A DNA stretch of 64,000 nucleotides from contig VDFB02373365.1 in the NCBI GenBank assembly GCA_007258455.2, positions 216,809,765-216,873,764 on the forward strand, read 5' to 3'. This document shows, piece after piece, positions 24,101 through 35,540 of this stretch. This DNA comes from Sequoia sempervirens. Lineage: Eukaryota > Streptophyta > Pinopsida > Cupressales > Cupressaceae. The position numbers and the translations under genes were made by a program. Under the pieces are notes generated by a model that saw only the letters and a program-made list of their open reading frames with translations, searched no databases and was not told where the DNA came from. The stretch's first letter is position 1. Each line of letters starts with the position of its first letter.

Positions 24101-26068
24101 ATCCAATGCAGGACATTCCCCCAGTGCGATGTAATAGGACAAATTGATTTTTAGAATGGGCTAAGTAGTACTAGGGGAGATCATGATACAAACATTGGAT
24201 GAAGCTATGATGCTGACATGGATGCATGACGAATTAAGATATGGAAGCATGATGGATGATATGATATGATATGACCGATTAAAGAAACAAGATGCCCCAC
24301 AAAAGAGGTAATGCAACCATAGATAAATGATAGATCAAAATGAAGGATTCACTGCAAAAAGTATCACACAAGAAACATATTTCTTGTCAAAAGATGATAA
24401 TGGTTGATTGAGTAAAATGCCAGGAATGATTGATTCCATAAGGCATGATGATGATAAGTACTTAGGATCACTAATTTCCTCTAAGTACAATAAGATTTGA
24501 TGATTGTTGATGATTGATTGACAAAAGATATGAGGATTGGATAATGTTTTACAACTAGGCTCAAATATGATTTGCATGATAAAATTCAATGTTGCAAAGG
24601 GACATGATCACATGGATTTTGATAAGCTAGGAGATATGGAATGGAAGAAATCAAGGATAAAAATAATGAATGGGATGATCAAGATCAACTAGGTAATATA
24701 CAAACACAAGGCCCTAGTATTTTTCCCCTATTCCTCATCAAGACCAAGGGAAGAAAGGATGTATCTAGTAAAAATGATGGAATATGGATAAGGCGAAAGG
24801 TATGGTATGGAAGATATGGATAGTGTGTATAGGATAAGATATATGATGTTCAAGAATATCCTTAACCTTGTTGAGATCAAAGGTGGGAAATGTGGAGGAT
24901 AATATATGCATGATAGGAAGATGGAAGAAGGACTTAAGCATCAAGTTTCATGACCAAATATCCCTTTAATAAACCATGGAAATGGGGATTAGAGTCATAA
25001 ATTTTGGCCTATCAAAGGTATGATGGAAGAGCTAAGGACTTATCCAAAGGTTTGGATTAAAGGAGAATGATGGGGGGTGAATTTTCGATAATGTATAGGA
25101 GGTGGGAAGGATTGTTGATGGATAGATGGAAAGGATTGCAAGGTCAACATTGGCACACACCTTGAAGGGTGGTGGAGTGATGGAGGAAAAATGGATTTGG
25201 AAGATGATAGGCTTCTAGATGGAAAATTGGAGGAAGCTTTTGGATTAGAAAAATTGGATGCAAATTTAGATTTTATTGCTTGTATGAGACTTTTAGGAAT
25301 CCACATGACTTTTGACTTTGATTTTTTCTTTATGGGCCTTTGTGGCCTTGGAAATTTTTCTTTTTGCTTTCATGGGCCTTTGTGGCCTTTTGAAATTTTA
25401 TTTTTATTTTTGGACCTTTGTAGTCTTTGAAAATTTCCTTTTTGCTTTGATGGGCCTTTGTGGCCTTTTTAATTTTTCCTTTGATTTTGGATCAAATTTT
25501 ATTTTATTTTTGCATGCCTCTTTGAGGAGACATGTGGATTTTGAGATGGAAGCTTTTGACATTTGGCACCAAAATTGCTTTTAAGAGCAATAGGAGAGGT
25601 GGATTGAGATGAATGGTATGGAGATATTATGGATGAGTGAGTGTAGGTAGAATTTTGAAAGGGCATCAAGGATGTGTGCCTTTGTTTTTCTTGAGGAATA
25701 ATATATGGACCTAGGATAGAGGGAAGGTTTGATGGAATAGGATGAGGACCTAAGATAGATGGAAAGTTTGGTGGATTAGGATGAGGACCTAAGATAGATG
25801 ATAGGTTTGATGGACTAGGACACTTAGGTGTATAACCAAGGCCATGATAATATGGGTTTTCTTTAGCAAAAAGGGGTTCTAGGATACCTTGTTCATGAAG
25901 GCCTAATCATTTTCCTTTGTAGTTCATACTTCGACACATTTGTTTAGCAATGGGATATGTATTATTTGTGAAACAAGATGCAAGTATATTTTGGGGAGGA
26001 TATGATATGGATGAAAGAATAGGCATTGGAAGTAAACCCGAGAGGATGAAGGTGGAGGATCCCAATTT
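24101..26068. other. E2 interior, no recognised gene
   Basis: No family motif seen on either strand. It includes a tandem of about four ~40-bp units with GGGCCTTTGTGGCCTT at 25,334, 25,376, near 25,413 (variant) and 25,452. Repeated AGGATGAGGACCTAAGATAG phrases occur at 25,740-25,800. Confidence 0.5.
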
Positions 26069-27270
26069 TTAGGTGCAGGGTTCATGGATGGCTAGTATAG
26101 GTGTGATAGGATCTTGACATGGGGATGATGGGGTACTTTGATCTTGACTTGGAAAAGTATCACGAGGTACAGAAGATGAAGTAGCTTTCTCTTTATTAGG
26201 TGTGGAATCATCATGTAGTGGTGTGAAAGGAATAACTTGATCTTGAGAAGGATGAACATCCTCATGAAATGAAGGGATATCCTTGGATGGAATTATATCT
26301 TGATCTTGATGAGGAAGGGAATCATGAGATTTTTTAGAAAGCACATCTTGATCATTGGGTGATAGGACATCATTAGATAGGATGGAAGAATTATCATGCT
26401 CCTGGGATGCAATGGAATCATGAGATGGTATGAATTCATTAGATGGAGTGGAAGGAGGACTTGGAAGGATACTTTTCTCTTGAGATTAAAGGGAATCCTT
26501 GTGGATGAAAAGTGAAAGGAGGGGATCATCATAGAATTCTTGAGAGATGGGGTTTTGTTCAAAGATTGGAAAAACTTGTGGAATTTTGATATCATCGAAT
26601 GAAGTGGGAAGAATTATTTGATCTTGAGGTGCAGAGGAGTCTATGTTGAGAGATTGACATGAATCATTAGATGCAGAAGATATGAGAGAAGAAGGTGGTT
26701 TGATGGAATCATTAATTTGGGTGAAAGAATCATGAGGTGTATTTTGACTTGTGGGAGATGAAGATAGATGCATGACATGGTAAGATTGTTCAATATCATT
26801 TGTATTTGAGGACTGAGATTTCAGATTCTCATTTAACTTTTTCAAGAATTTAAACAAATTGAACTTGGATGATGTAGTTGTTGGTGAAGAAGGTTTCGTG
26901 TCTATATTTTTTCAGAGGAATAAGAACAAATGTCTGGAGACAAATATCTCTTTGTGGTTGTTTCCCTTTGCATATCCCAAATTTGTTGTTGAAGGTTTTT
27001 CGTTTAGTGAGTTAGAGCAGGTACTTGTTCAAGATCATTTTTAGGATTTTTGGGTGGAGCCTTCAATTGATTCACGTCAAAGTCTTCTAGTAATTTGGAA
27101 CCTTGTTTGGCTAGCATAAGGAGGTATTTTCCCCCATTTCTTTCGAAAATATTTTCTAGACACTTGTGGAAATTGGGGTCTTGTTCAACATGTTGGGTAT
27201 CTTCTTCGGTTACTTCTTCCTTGTCAGTGTTGTTGAGTCCATGAAAAGGATTCTCTTCAGCCTCCACCAT
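26069..27270 (-). pseudogene. E2 low-complexity ORF relics, Ser/Pro/Asp/Gln-rich
   Basis: Three minus-strand open stretches (27,270-27,004; 26,857-26,486; 26,344-26,069) could be remains of one protein. The first starts MVEAEENPFHGLNNTDKEEV and includes NPKNDLEQVPALTH. The later ones are rich in SQDQ, PSSP and HDS words. I see no zinc knuckle, protease or RT. In position it resembles the Asn/Pro-rich ORF of E4, but I could not align the two. It may be a non-autonomous element's own protein or chance open sequence of biased composition. Confidence 0.4.
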
Positions 27271-27274
27271 GGTG

Positions 27275-27450
27275 TTTTGTGTTCACTGTTTTGAGTTTCA
27301 GTGTTTTGAGTCTCAATGATCAAAGTTTCAATGGTTAGGATTTCAATGTTTGGAGTCTCAATGGTTGGAATTTCAATGTTTGGGATTTCAATGTTTTGAG
27401 TCTCAATGGTTGGAGTTTCAATGTTTGGCTCTTCAATGTTGTGATTTTCA
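27275..27450. repeat. 15-bp tandem repeat
   Basis: Variants of TTTCAATGTTTGGAG and TCTCAATGGTTGGAA follow each other at a 15-16 bp step for about 11 units, just upstream (in E2 sense) of the 27,270 start codon. Confidence 0.75.
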
Positions 27451-28088
27451 AGTCCTTTTTCCTTGAGTTTTCATTTTTGCAACCTTTTTTGAATGGGCAT
27501 ACAAGTGTTATAGTTTAGACTAAACTTTGATCTAGGTTTTGGAAAAGTACCAAGGATTACAAATAAGTCAAATAGAATGAAAAATTATAATGATACTAAG
27601 TTGGATTTTGACTATGTAGCTTCATTTTGTGATGAGAGGATGATAAATCCTGATGATGAAACTAGGCCTAATAATCAAAGGTGTGATAAATTTGATGATT
27701 TTGGTACTTTGTGATGTTAGATCTTGGTTTAGGTTGGAAAATTCCACTTGTAGAGGTCAATTTGAACAAGTTTAGACTTGTAAGGTACCTAAGGAATGAT
27801 CTTGGACTTGAGACAATTTCAAATTTTTGGTTCAAACTATGAAACTAGTGGTAAATGTTCTTCCTAAACAATGTACTCAAATCTTCAGAAAAGTTGTGGA
27901 TTTTGACAATAGTAAAAGATGTATAATTCAAGATTACAAGATCTTTTGTAGAAATTGAAGGTCAACCTCTCTCTAAAGTGTTAAAGTGTTGATAGACATT
28001 TTTGATGTTCTTTTGGACTAAAAGGTTTGGAATTTGGTTTTTGAATCTTAATCTTTCGTAAAATCATTGGGTAAACCACATGTTCAAA
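27451..28088. other. E2 interior, no gene seen
   Basis: AT-rich sequence with frequent stops in all frames. I see no motif or repeat worth naming. Confidence 0.5.
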
Positions 28089-29822
28089 CTCTTTTTTTCT
28101 GAGGGCTCGGGCAGACAGGAGGAGTTCGCTATGAAGTCTCAGCGACCACGTGATGTCTCACCAACCAGAAAGTAAAGACCTCGCCGAAAGAGCTTGACAT
28201 CGGCATAAGGTCTTGCTGATATAAGAAGGTCTTGCCGATAGCAAAAGGTCTCACCAAGAGTCTTCCCGAAATGAGTAGTTCACCGAAGCAAAAGGAATTC
28301 TACAAGATATCTCGGCGAATGCGGGTGGTCTCAGCGACTGAAGCGGGTATCGGTATGACTGGGGGACCTCGCTATGAAGTCTTCCCAACTTTCCAGAGTC
28401 TTGCCGAAAGAAATTAAGAGCTTGGTAGAATGGGGTGCATTCGGGGTGACATCAAACAACTCCTACCGAAGATGAAGGGCCTCGGGGTAATGTTTTTCCT
28501 TCGGTAAAATGTCTTGCCAACTTGGTAGAGTCTTGTTGACTGAAGAGGAGCTCGGGGAGATGGTGAAATGAAAAGGAAAAGGAGACAAAAGGAAGCTCAG
28601 CAAGAGGTCTCGTCGACCAAAGAAGGATCCGACCGATACAGAATGAGCTGGGTAGAAGGATCTGGCATCGCTATGAGATCCTACTGACTCAGTAGTGTCT
28701 TGCCGATGTTCTGAGCGATGACAAAGCTGACTTCGATATAACTTTGGTGGCTTGACAAGAGCTCTCATCAAATGTCACATGTTGTGCTGATAGTTTCAGA
28801 GGGGCATAATCACATCGGTGAGACACTGGAAGTGTCTCACCGAGATGCGATTCTGATCAAAGGAGTTTTGACCGCCTGAAGAATCTACGTGGAGTTTACT
28901 TGATCAATCAGAAAGATTTGAAAGTGAGCCGTGGCAGTCTGAAAACATGAAATAGGATGAAAAGCAACGTGTATCTGCTTTGAGCTTAGGAGCATTCAAA
29001 GCACTCGGCCGAAGAGATTCAAAGATCGACATGAGGAGCAAAGGTGAAGGTGGTGGTTGCAGAATGTTCAAGAAGGGAGTCCCTTGAAGGAAATCTTTCA
29101 CACCGACATGGACACACAGGGTGCAACTTGAAATTCAATAAAAAATCTAAGGGGCAATTTTTTTCAGGGCCCTAATATTTTGTAAGCCCTAAGGGGCCGA
29201 CACAGTCTGATATATAAGGCATTTTTTTCCTTTTTTGTAAAAAGTTTTGATATACACTCTGAAGAGTTAGTGATTTCTATCAATCCTTTCTCGACTAAAT
29301 GTATGTTTTTTTTGTAACTCAACTGAAATCTGGAATGCAAAACAAAGTTCACCTTGAAAACAAGTACTAATGCTCTTACCACTCTCATTTCTGGATGTTA
29401 GCCTATGTACATATTTCTTTAACAATGTTTCCTAAATTTGTATTCATACCACAAAGCTATGAAGTTTGTTCCTTCCTTCTTGAGATATGTATGTAGATAA
29501 AACCTGTCAAGAGTGATGCATAAGTTTAATGGGGTTATGTTGAGTAAGCAAAACAGCTGTAGTCTAGGTTCCCCAGTGTGTTTGCATCTTGTTTTCATTT
29601 CCCGATTTCTTATTAACTCGGTGTATCACCATATAAATAGTTCAGTTTACTTTCACTATTTGTATGCATTCCTTCTCCTTTTACCTTCACAGAATCACTA
29701 GTTTAGGGTGATACCCAAAGGAAGTTGGCCTTCTCCGGAGGTTGACCTCTGTCTGTAAGAAACCCACATCTTTAGAGGTCTTCCAATGTTACACTGAGGT
29801 GTTGAACATCAAGTTCAACAGG
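28089..29822. other. Compositional island in E2, possible solo LTR
   Basis: This stretch is visibly more GC-rich than its surroundings, with many CG dinucleotides. From 28,110 to 28,700 words such as TCTTGCCGA, CTCGCCGA and AGGTCTCACC recur at irregular short steps. A TATA-like GATATATAAGGC is at about 29,210, followed by AT-rich sequence. A perfect 8-bp inverted repeat TGTTGAACATCAAGTTCAACA-like (arms TGTTGAAC and GTTCAACA) ends at 29,822, a type of end found in LTRs. I could not find a target duplication or the left boundary, so the solo-LTR reading is only a suggestion. Confidence 0.35.
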
Positions 29823-30129
29823 GTGCAATTTCAAGTGATAACAATAATAAACTCACACTCACACACAAAAGTGAATGGTCTAGCTTTTTGGTCACCCAGT
29901 TAAGGGGAGAGCATGTGCCTACCATCCATCACACACAAAAGATATGATGTTCATCAATCCTTTAATTAAGCTATGTTCCTAACTTAACCAAAAGGAAACA
30001 TGATTTTCATTAACCTTTTACTTAAGCTATGTTAATATCTTAACCAAAAGGAAACCAAGAAAATCAACAACAATATCTTTGACAAGCATTTTTGGGAAAC
30101 CTGCAAATCAACAATGCAAAGTATTAGCC

Positions 30130-30475
30130 TTCAGATTTTCTAAAAGGCGCTAAAATAGAGACAAAAGGAACCAAAAAAGAGATAGGGTGTTCTAGAATGA
30201 TGCAAAAGGTGCCAAAATAGAGACCAAAGGTGACACTTGGGACCGCAAAGGCATCAAAATAGAGAAAAAAGGCACCAAAACAGAGATAGAGCAACCTAGA
30301 ATGGTGCAAAAGGTACCAAAACAGAGACCAAAGGCACCAAAACAAAGACCAAAGGTTCCAAAAAAGGTGCAAAAGGAAACAAAAGGCTCCAAGAGGCTCC
30401 AAAAGGCTCTGAAACAAGTGTAAGAGGCTCCAAGATGGGTGCAAGAGGCTCCAAGATGAGTGAAAAAGGATCCAA
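30130..30475. repeat. ~20-bp tandem repeat near E2 primer site
   Basis: Units like GCACCAAAACAGAGACCAAA and AGGCTCCAAAAGGCTCC follow each other with irregular steps near 20 bp. Minus-strand translations (for example 30,546-30,124, rich in LLHLFWNLWSLFW) are repeat by-products. Confidence 0.7.
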
Positions 30476-30548
30476 GAGGCTCCAAAAGTCTCACATTCGT
30501 ACCTATGAACATAAATTTTCAAGCATGTTAGTAGTAAATGGGGCAAGG

Positions 30549-30565
30549 CCCCATGGTGGGTGCCA
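30549..30565 (-). other. E2 primer-binding site
   Basis: The minus strand reads TGGCACCCACCATGGGG three bases after the 5' LTR end at 30,569. It has the TGG start and CCCACC...GGGG form seen in non-Met primer sites of plant gypsy elements. It sets the minus orientation of E2. Confidence 0.8.
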
Positions 30566-30568
30566 TTT

Positions 30569-31787
30569 TGTGTGTGTTAAATGTGAAAAGTTAGTATCAA
30601 CACAAACCTTAATGAAATGATTTATATTGAAAGATTCGAAGCAAAGTAAACTATTATAAGTTGCAATAAAGGTAAATCTTCCAAGAACGTCCCATTGTCC
30701 TCTATTGTTTTTAACCTTTTTGGCCCTTATATTTCTATGTGCACAAAGGCTATTAGAATGACACTTAAGAAATGAGATTAGTATTCAACATCCAATCCAA
30801 CTATATGCCTATGTGAAACTATGTACAAACACTGATGATGAATGCTATGATGAGTGAAGGATAATGTTGATGATAAATACACAAACGATGGTGGATACTA
30901 TGGTAGTGATCTATATGATTCTATGCATGATACTCCATATTCTCAAATTAAAACCTAAAATGAAGTAATCTAAAATGCAACTATGATGCAATATATTAAT
31001 CTAAGATCTAAACATGATGCAAAAGATGATATAAAAACTATCTATAAGACTCCAAGAATGCTCCAAGCTCTAATGATAAACCTACATGATAACTTTACTT
31101 CAAATGTGGATGAAAAATATAAGGCCCAAGGGTTGTATTTATAGCCTTTTCCAAGCATATAGTGAGGTGGCAATAATCAACGGTCTAGATCGAATAAGAA
31201 GAATGGATGGTGAAGATGAAGAGAATCAATATGTTGTCCCCTTGAACAAAGACAACATGCCATGTGTGTGGAAGAATCTCTTGACCAATGGGCAACATGC
31301 CATTTGGATGGAAGATTCAAGCATGGAAAGAGAAGACCATGTGCTTCCAAAATTGGTGAAAGTGTGGGAAGAATAAATCATGTGCTCCAAAATGGGTGGA
31401 TGTGTGGGAAGAATAAGTCATGTGCTTCAAAATTAGTGGAAGTGTGGGAGGATACGATCCATGTGCTTTTTTGAAATGAATTGAGGATAATTCTAATTAA
31501 AAATTACAGTTATTTATTTTCATGTGACCTTGATGAGGTGGCACACAAAAAGTTGTAGAAATGTGCTTTAATTCCTAATTGGATTTAGTGAAGTTTAATT
31601 AAATAAAACAAGTTTAGGGAGCCTTGTTTATTTAATTAATTTAGAAGAAAGTGTTTTAGATTTTGGAGAATTAGAGAAGAGTGAATAATATAAATAAATT
31701 GAGCATTTATTTATATGTAGTTGAAATATTAATCAAATAGCTAGTATTTAATTAATTAATGGTGATGACCATTTTTAGGTGTATACA
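30569..31787 (-). repeat. E2 5' LTR (1219 bp), carries the empty site of E3
   Basis: Uninterrupted partner of 1509-2074 plus 17,003-17,696. Its plus-strand ends are TGTGTGTG and GTGTATACA. At 31,084-31,100 it reads CTACATGATAACTTTAC, the sequence expected before E3 inserted in the other LTR. ORFs at 31,086-31,474 are LTR sequence. Confidence 0.92.
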
Positions 31788-31792
31788 TTTAC

Positions 31793-32681
31793 TATTCGGG
31801 GTTTAATGCATTACACAGTGATATTATAGTCTAACAAGAGTCATTATTGTTGAGAAGAATATTGAAATATGTTTTTGTAAAAGTTGTATACAAAAATAGT
31901 GAAAACTAAATTGATATGTTTTATGTTTGATAGGTTCAAATCTCAATGAACCTTTAGGACATGAAATGTATTATTTCTAAAAGTTGAAATGTATTAAAGT
32001 GAAATAGAGAAATCCTCTATCATCTATTTCTTCATGTTTTATAGAATGTTGTAAGGTCATGTCAATGAGACAAAGATTGACCTTTTGCTAGTGAGGGTGT
32101 ATTTGCTAGTGAGGCATATTGTGTTGCCAATGAGGTAGTTGTATTTGCTAGTGAGGCATTATGTGTAGCCAGTGAGGCTTTTCCAATGAGACAGTTGTAT
32201 TTTCTAGTGAGGTATTATGAGTAGCCAATAAGGCTTTTCTAGTGAGGTAGTTGTGTTTTCCAGCGAGGCATTTTGTGTAGCGAGTGAGGCATTTTTGTAG
32301 CCAGTGAGGCACAAAAACTAGCCAGCGAGGCTCTGTAATCAATGAGATTTTATTAAGCTAGTGAGACATTTTCTCGAGTGGTTTTTTATCCCTATGAGGG
32401 TTTTCCACTCATGAAAAATACTATGTTATGATTCTTTTATGGTCCATGTGATAATTATGTTTCATGCGATTTGGTCTTGCTTCTTTCTTTATCTACTGTG
32501 TAGCATTTTGTTTTTCATGTTGTTTAAAGATCTGCTATTGGCTATCACATTTGGTTACACTCTTGAAATTGAACATTCAATGATGAAAACGAGATCATGT
32601 GTTTTGAAAAACTATTGAATTGAAATTTATTATTGAAACACTGATTCACCCCCCCCTCTCAATGTTTCCCATACTCCAACA
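31793..32681 (-). repeat. E1 5' LTR, upstream part (U3 side)
   Basis: On the minus strand it begins TGTTGGAGTATGGGAAACAT and then a G-run (plus strand CACCCCCCCCTCTC, 32,647-32,660), a common LTR opening in plants. It continues across E2 at 1508. It holds the 21-bp repeat at 32,088-32,380. Confidence 0.78.
32088..32380. repeat. 21-bp tandem repeat in E1 LTR, about 15 units
   Basis: Units start CTAGTGAGG or CCAGTGAGG or CCAATGAGG, near 32,089, 32,109, 32,130, 32,151, 32,172, 32,186, 32,207 and so on to about 32,361. The step is mostly 21 bp, with some units of 14. It is in the U3 part, where such repeats can act as enhancer elements; that function is not shown here. Confidence 0.8.
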
Positions 32682-33624
32682 AGTCATTCAAAATTGTTTA
32701 AATATTACCCTGCCACAACTAAGTCAATACCAAAATAAATTAGCTGGAGAAAAAAATAGCATTTATCGCACAGTTAAACGAGTATGGAAAATTGTGGATA
32801 CCGATAATTTTATTGTTTATCTTATGGTTAATTGGGAGGATAAATGTTGTATTATATTTATTATTTTAATATACTTCTCTGTATTTTTGTGAACCTTATT
32901 CCCATCCCACATTTCTGCCAGAGTGAAAATAGTTTTCTAAACATCTCTATATTTGTTGAAGGAAAAAAGACATTGATGAATCAAAACTAGGGCGAGTATG
33001 GTTTTATTGTTTTGCCACTTTTATCTTAACCTTTTGATATATTCAATATCATTGATAGGGGCTTAACATTTCCATGAAAATCTAGGAGTATAATGATAAT
33101 TTTAAAATAGTCCACTTCTAACACTTCAAGATTAAATTCTTAAACTATTAGTAAAGCCATGTCCCTTTATGAGCAAATTTAAAATATTAAACATGACTTC
33201 CTTTTTACTATTTTAAACTTTTCATTCTTTTCATATTTATATTCCTTATCTTTCTAGTCATTATTAAAGGGTCCCATGTGTATGTGAGGAATTTAATAAA
33301 TAGTAGGGATCAATAATTTAGAATGAACTTAATTAAGAAGAGTACGTTCTGTGAGATTCTACACATTTCCCGAGGGAGCCCTTCTTTAAAAAATTGATTC
33401 TATTTTCCTCTAATAATTTTTAAAAAAATAAATAAATAAAGAAATGTTTCCTACTTTTCAAAGAAGGGGAAATTATATTAACTTGGGTAGAATTAGATTT
33501 TTCCTATAAAGAAAAAAAAGAAACGAGAGATTCTTTTATTTATCCTTGATATTTCTTTCTATTTCATTACAAAAAAAAATGTTGCTTTTTTTCGTTTTCC
33601 TAAGTGTAAAATATGGGAATTAAC
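32682..33624 (+). repeat. Chromovirus A, 5' LTR remnant (3' end)
   Basis: Matches 53,281-54,557 from AGTCATTCAAAATTG to TAAAATATGGGAATTAAC. It is cut at its left by E1. It lacks the AT-rich segment of about 290 bp found at 54,202-54,495. The short ORF at 32,620-32,892 crosses the E1 junction and is not a gene. Confidence 0.85.
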
Positions 33625-33627
33625 TTT

Positions 33628-33640
33628 TGGTATCTAAGCC
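33628..33640 (+). other. Chromovirus A primer-binding site
   Basis: TGGTATCTAAGCC, four bases after the LTR end. The equivalent site in B is TGGTATTAGAGCC (54,561). Both resemble the initiator-Met tRNA site. Confidence 0.78.
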
Positions 33641-33713
33641 TAGGTTCCAACATTAAGAAATATGGGTGTATGTGTTCACCATGTTGATTTGTGTTATGAC
33701 ATTATCACGTAGG

Positions 33714-35535
33714 ATGCCACCTAGATTACAGATGGTTCACAAATGTGAATGCAAAGGTGGTGTGAGGCAAGAACAAGTTGAGTCACCACTTGTAGCTCCA
33801 CATGTTCTAGAGGTACCTCAACATGAGCCTTCATAGAACCTCAATTCTCAAATCCTCTATGCATTAGAGGATTTGATTGGAGTTATTCACTCTCGTCTAC
33901 CAGTGGTGGAGGAGGACCCTAGATTGGGCTAGACACAACACTCGACCAACGTGCAAAGGTCAGAGCATAGAGAGTGCAATAGGAGTCAACCCCTCATTCT
34001 TGAGGATTATTATGATGAGGGTGAGAGGGGATCAGTCCATCTAAATCCTCCACCACGAGTTCCCCATCCTGAGGTACAAAATGAGGGTAGAGTGTATCGA
34101 GATCTAGGGTATCACATTCATGAGTTGATACGACTGAAACTGCCTAATTTTGAGGGATCCATGAATGGAGTAGAGGTTGATTCTTGGCTTCTTAGTCTTG
34201 AGATTTACGTGGGATTATGTGCATATGCAAGCAATCTAAAAGCACGTGATACGATACTATTGCTTCGAGGTTCAACATCTACATGGTGGTGCCAAGAGGA
34301 GTGCAAATAGCACCTATCTTTGGATACTCTCACTTCAGACACATTCTTAGAGTGGTTTCAAGCATGCTACTTATTAGAGCATTTGAGACAGCATTGTATT
34401 GATGAGTGCCATGACCTGCATTAGATGGTTTTATCATTAGCATAGTACGAGAGCCAATTTTTGGAGTTATTATAGTATGTGGATTATTTGCATGATGAGA
34501 AGCTTCTCGTCAATCTTTTTATTAGGAGCCTAAATGCAGGAATATCAGATCTCATTTTCATGGCTGATCTAGAGAACCTTCAGGTTGCTATGGAGAAGGC
34601 CCTTATAATTGAGGAGATATAGGGGAAGTCTTAGGATGCACGAGAGAAGTTTTAGAACTGCGACCATGCTCTATAGTTACATAGATTTTGACGACCTCCC
34701 CTTCCTTTGAAGGGAGGATTTAGGCCTCTAGTTGGACTACATAGGCCATTGTAGCAGCAACAATAGAGTCAGAGGCCTAAGTCTCAATATAAATCATAAG
34801 GAGCCAATTTCAGGCCATGACAACCATAGGGTCCTCAATTTGATCAACATCCTCAAATGTAGGGTGCCATCCCAACACATTTAGCAGTCCTTTTGTGGTG
34901 GATTTATTGGTTCTAATAGGATTGGGGGAAAATAGTCTAGCAGGACACAATTGACTTAGGTGTATACTCAAGGTCCTTGTTACTTATGTGGTGCAATAGG
35001 ACACCTAGCTAGGGGTTGCCCTTAGGAACCTACAGCTAGAGGAAAACATGCAATAGGTTCTAAGAAGAAAGTGGGAAATGTGGGAAATTCCCACATATTT
35101 TTTGTGGTGGTCAAGAACCCCCAAGATGAGCATCAAGCCACTGTCACTGAGACACTAGGTATGATTGGTGATATTCATGTTTTTGTTTTATTTGATTCTA
35201 AGGCATTTGATACTTTTGTTTCCCCATCTATAATGGAGTGTAGTAGGCTAGTGGCATATATGAAGGATGATAGGTGGGAGATTGCGTTAGCTTCATGAGC
35301 TAAGGTTTCTGTAGATTCAATAGTGAGAGATTTCCCATTATGATTGAGAGGCTAGACTACATTAGTGGACCTTCATGTTACTCCATTAGGCTCTTATGGA
35401 GTAGTTTTGGGTATGAATTGGCTTGATGCGCATTGATCTAAGGTAGATTTTCACTGAAAAATAGTTAAGTGTGTAGATGACCAAGGTACAATAGTGGAGA
35501 TTATAGGAGTACATAGGCCCATATCTCTTTACATG
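33714..35535 (+). pseudogene. Chromovirus A gag and protease relic
   Basis: ATG at 33,714 reads MPPRLQMVHKCECKGGVRQE, as in B (54,647). The capsid core shows LKLPNFEGSMNGVEVDSWLL and LLLRGSTSTWWCQEECK. A zinc knuckle PCYLCGAIGHLARGCP near 34,980 keeps CX2CX4HX4C. The protease reads IHVFVLFDSKAFDTFVSPSI, with DSKAF for the usual DSGAS/DSRAS. There are many TAG stops, mostly at probable Gln codons, and a frame change between gag and protease. The gene is broken off at 35,540 by E4 and continues at 46,101. Confidence 0.88.
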
Positions 35536-35540
35536 ATATC

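Larger units (their letters stand above)
1509..31787 (-). mobile_element. E2: large non-autonomous LTR retrotransposon with nested E3
   Basis: LTRs are 1509-2074 joined to 17,003-17,696 (3' LTR, split by E3) and 30,569-31,787 (5' LTR, 1219 bp). The target duplication is TTTAT on the left and TTTAC on the right. Minus orientation is shown by a primer site at 30,549-30,565 beside the right LTR and a polypurine tract at 17,697-17,710 beside the left LTR. Without E3 the element is about 15.3 kb, with a 12.9-kb interior. I see no reverse transcriptase, integrase or clear gag inside, so it should depend on proteins from another element. The interior holds low-complexity ORFs, several minisatellites and an antisense plant-mobile-domain pseudogene. 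E4 is a relative. Confidence 0.85.
1..32681 (-). mobile_element. E1: Ty3/gypsy element, 5' part only, split by E2
   Basis: Minus-strand LTR retrotransposon whose 5' LTR and gag start are in the window; the rest lies left of base 1. Its own sequence is 1-1508 and 31,788-32,681. The minus-strand LTR begins TGTTGGAGTATGGG at 32,681 and ends at 557, next to an initiator-Met-type primer site and then gag. E2 separates the two LTR parts and is flanked by TTTAT (1504-1508) and TTTAC (31,788-31,792). E1 itself interrupts the chromovirus LTR, which resumes at 32,682 with AGTCATTC, the same text as at 53,281. The left target duplication is outside the window. Confidence 0.8.

Noticed and set aside
28081..29822. 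Firm solo-LTR call
   Set aside because: No matching 5-bp flanks (CCACA against GGGTG for the best candidate ends), so only listed as a possible LTR.
30124..30546. Minus-strand ORF of 140 codons rich in Leu, Phe and Trp
   Set aside because: Translation of a short tandem repeat; it looks like a membrane protein only because of biased composition.
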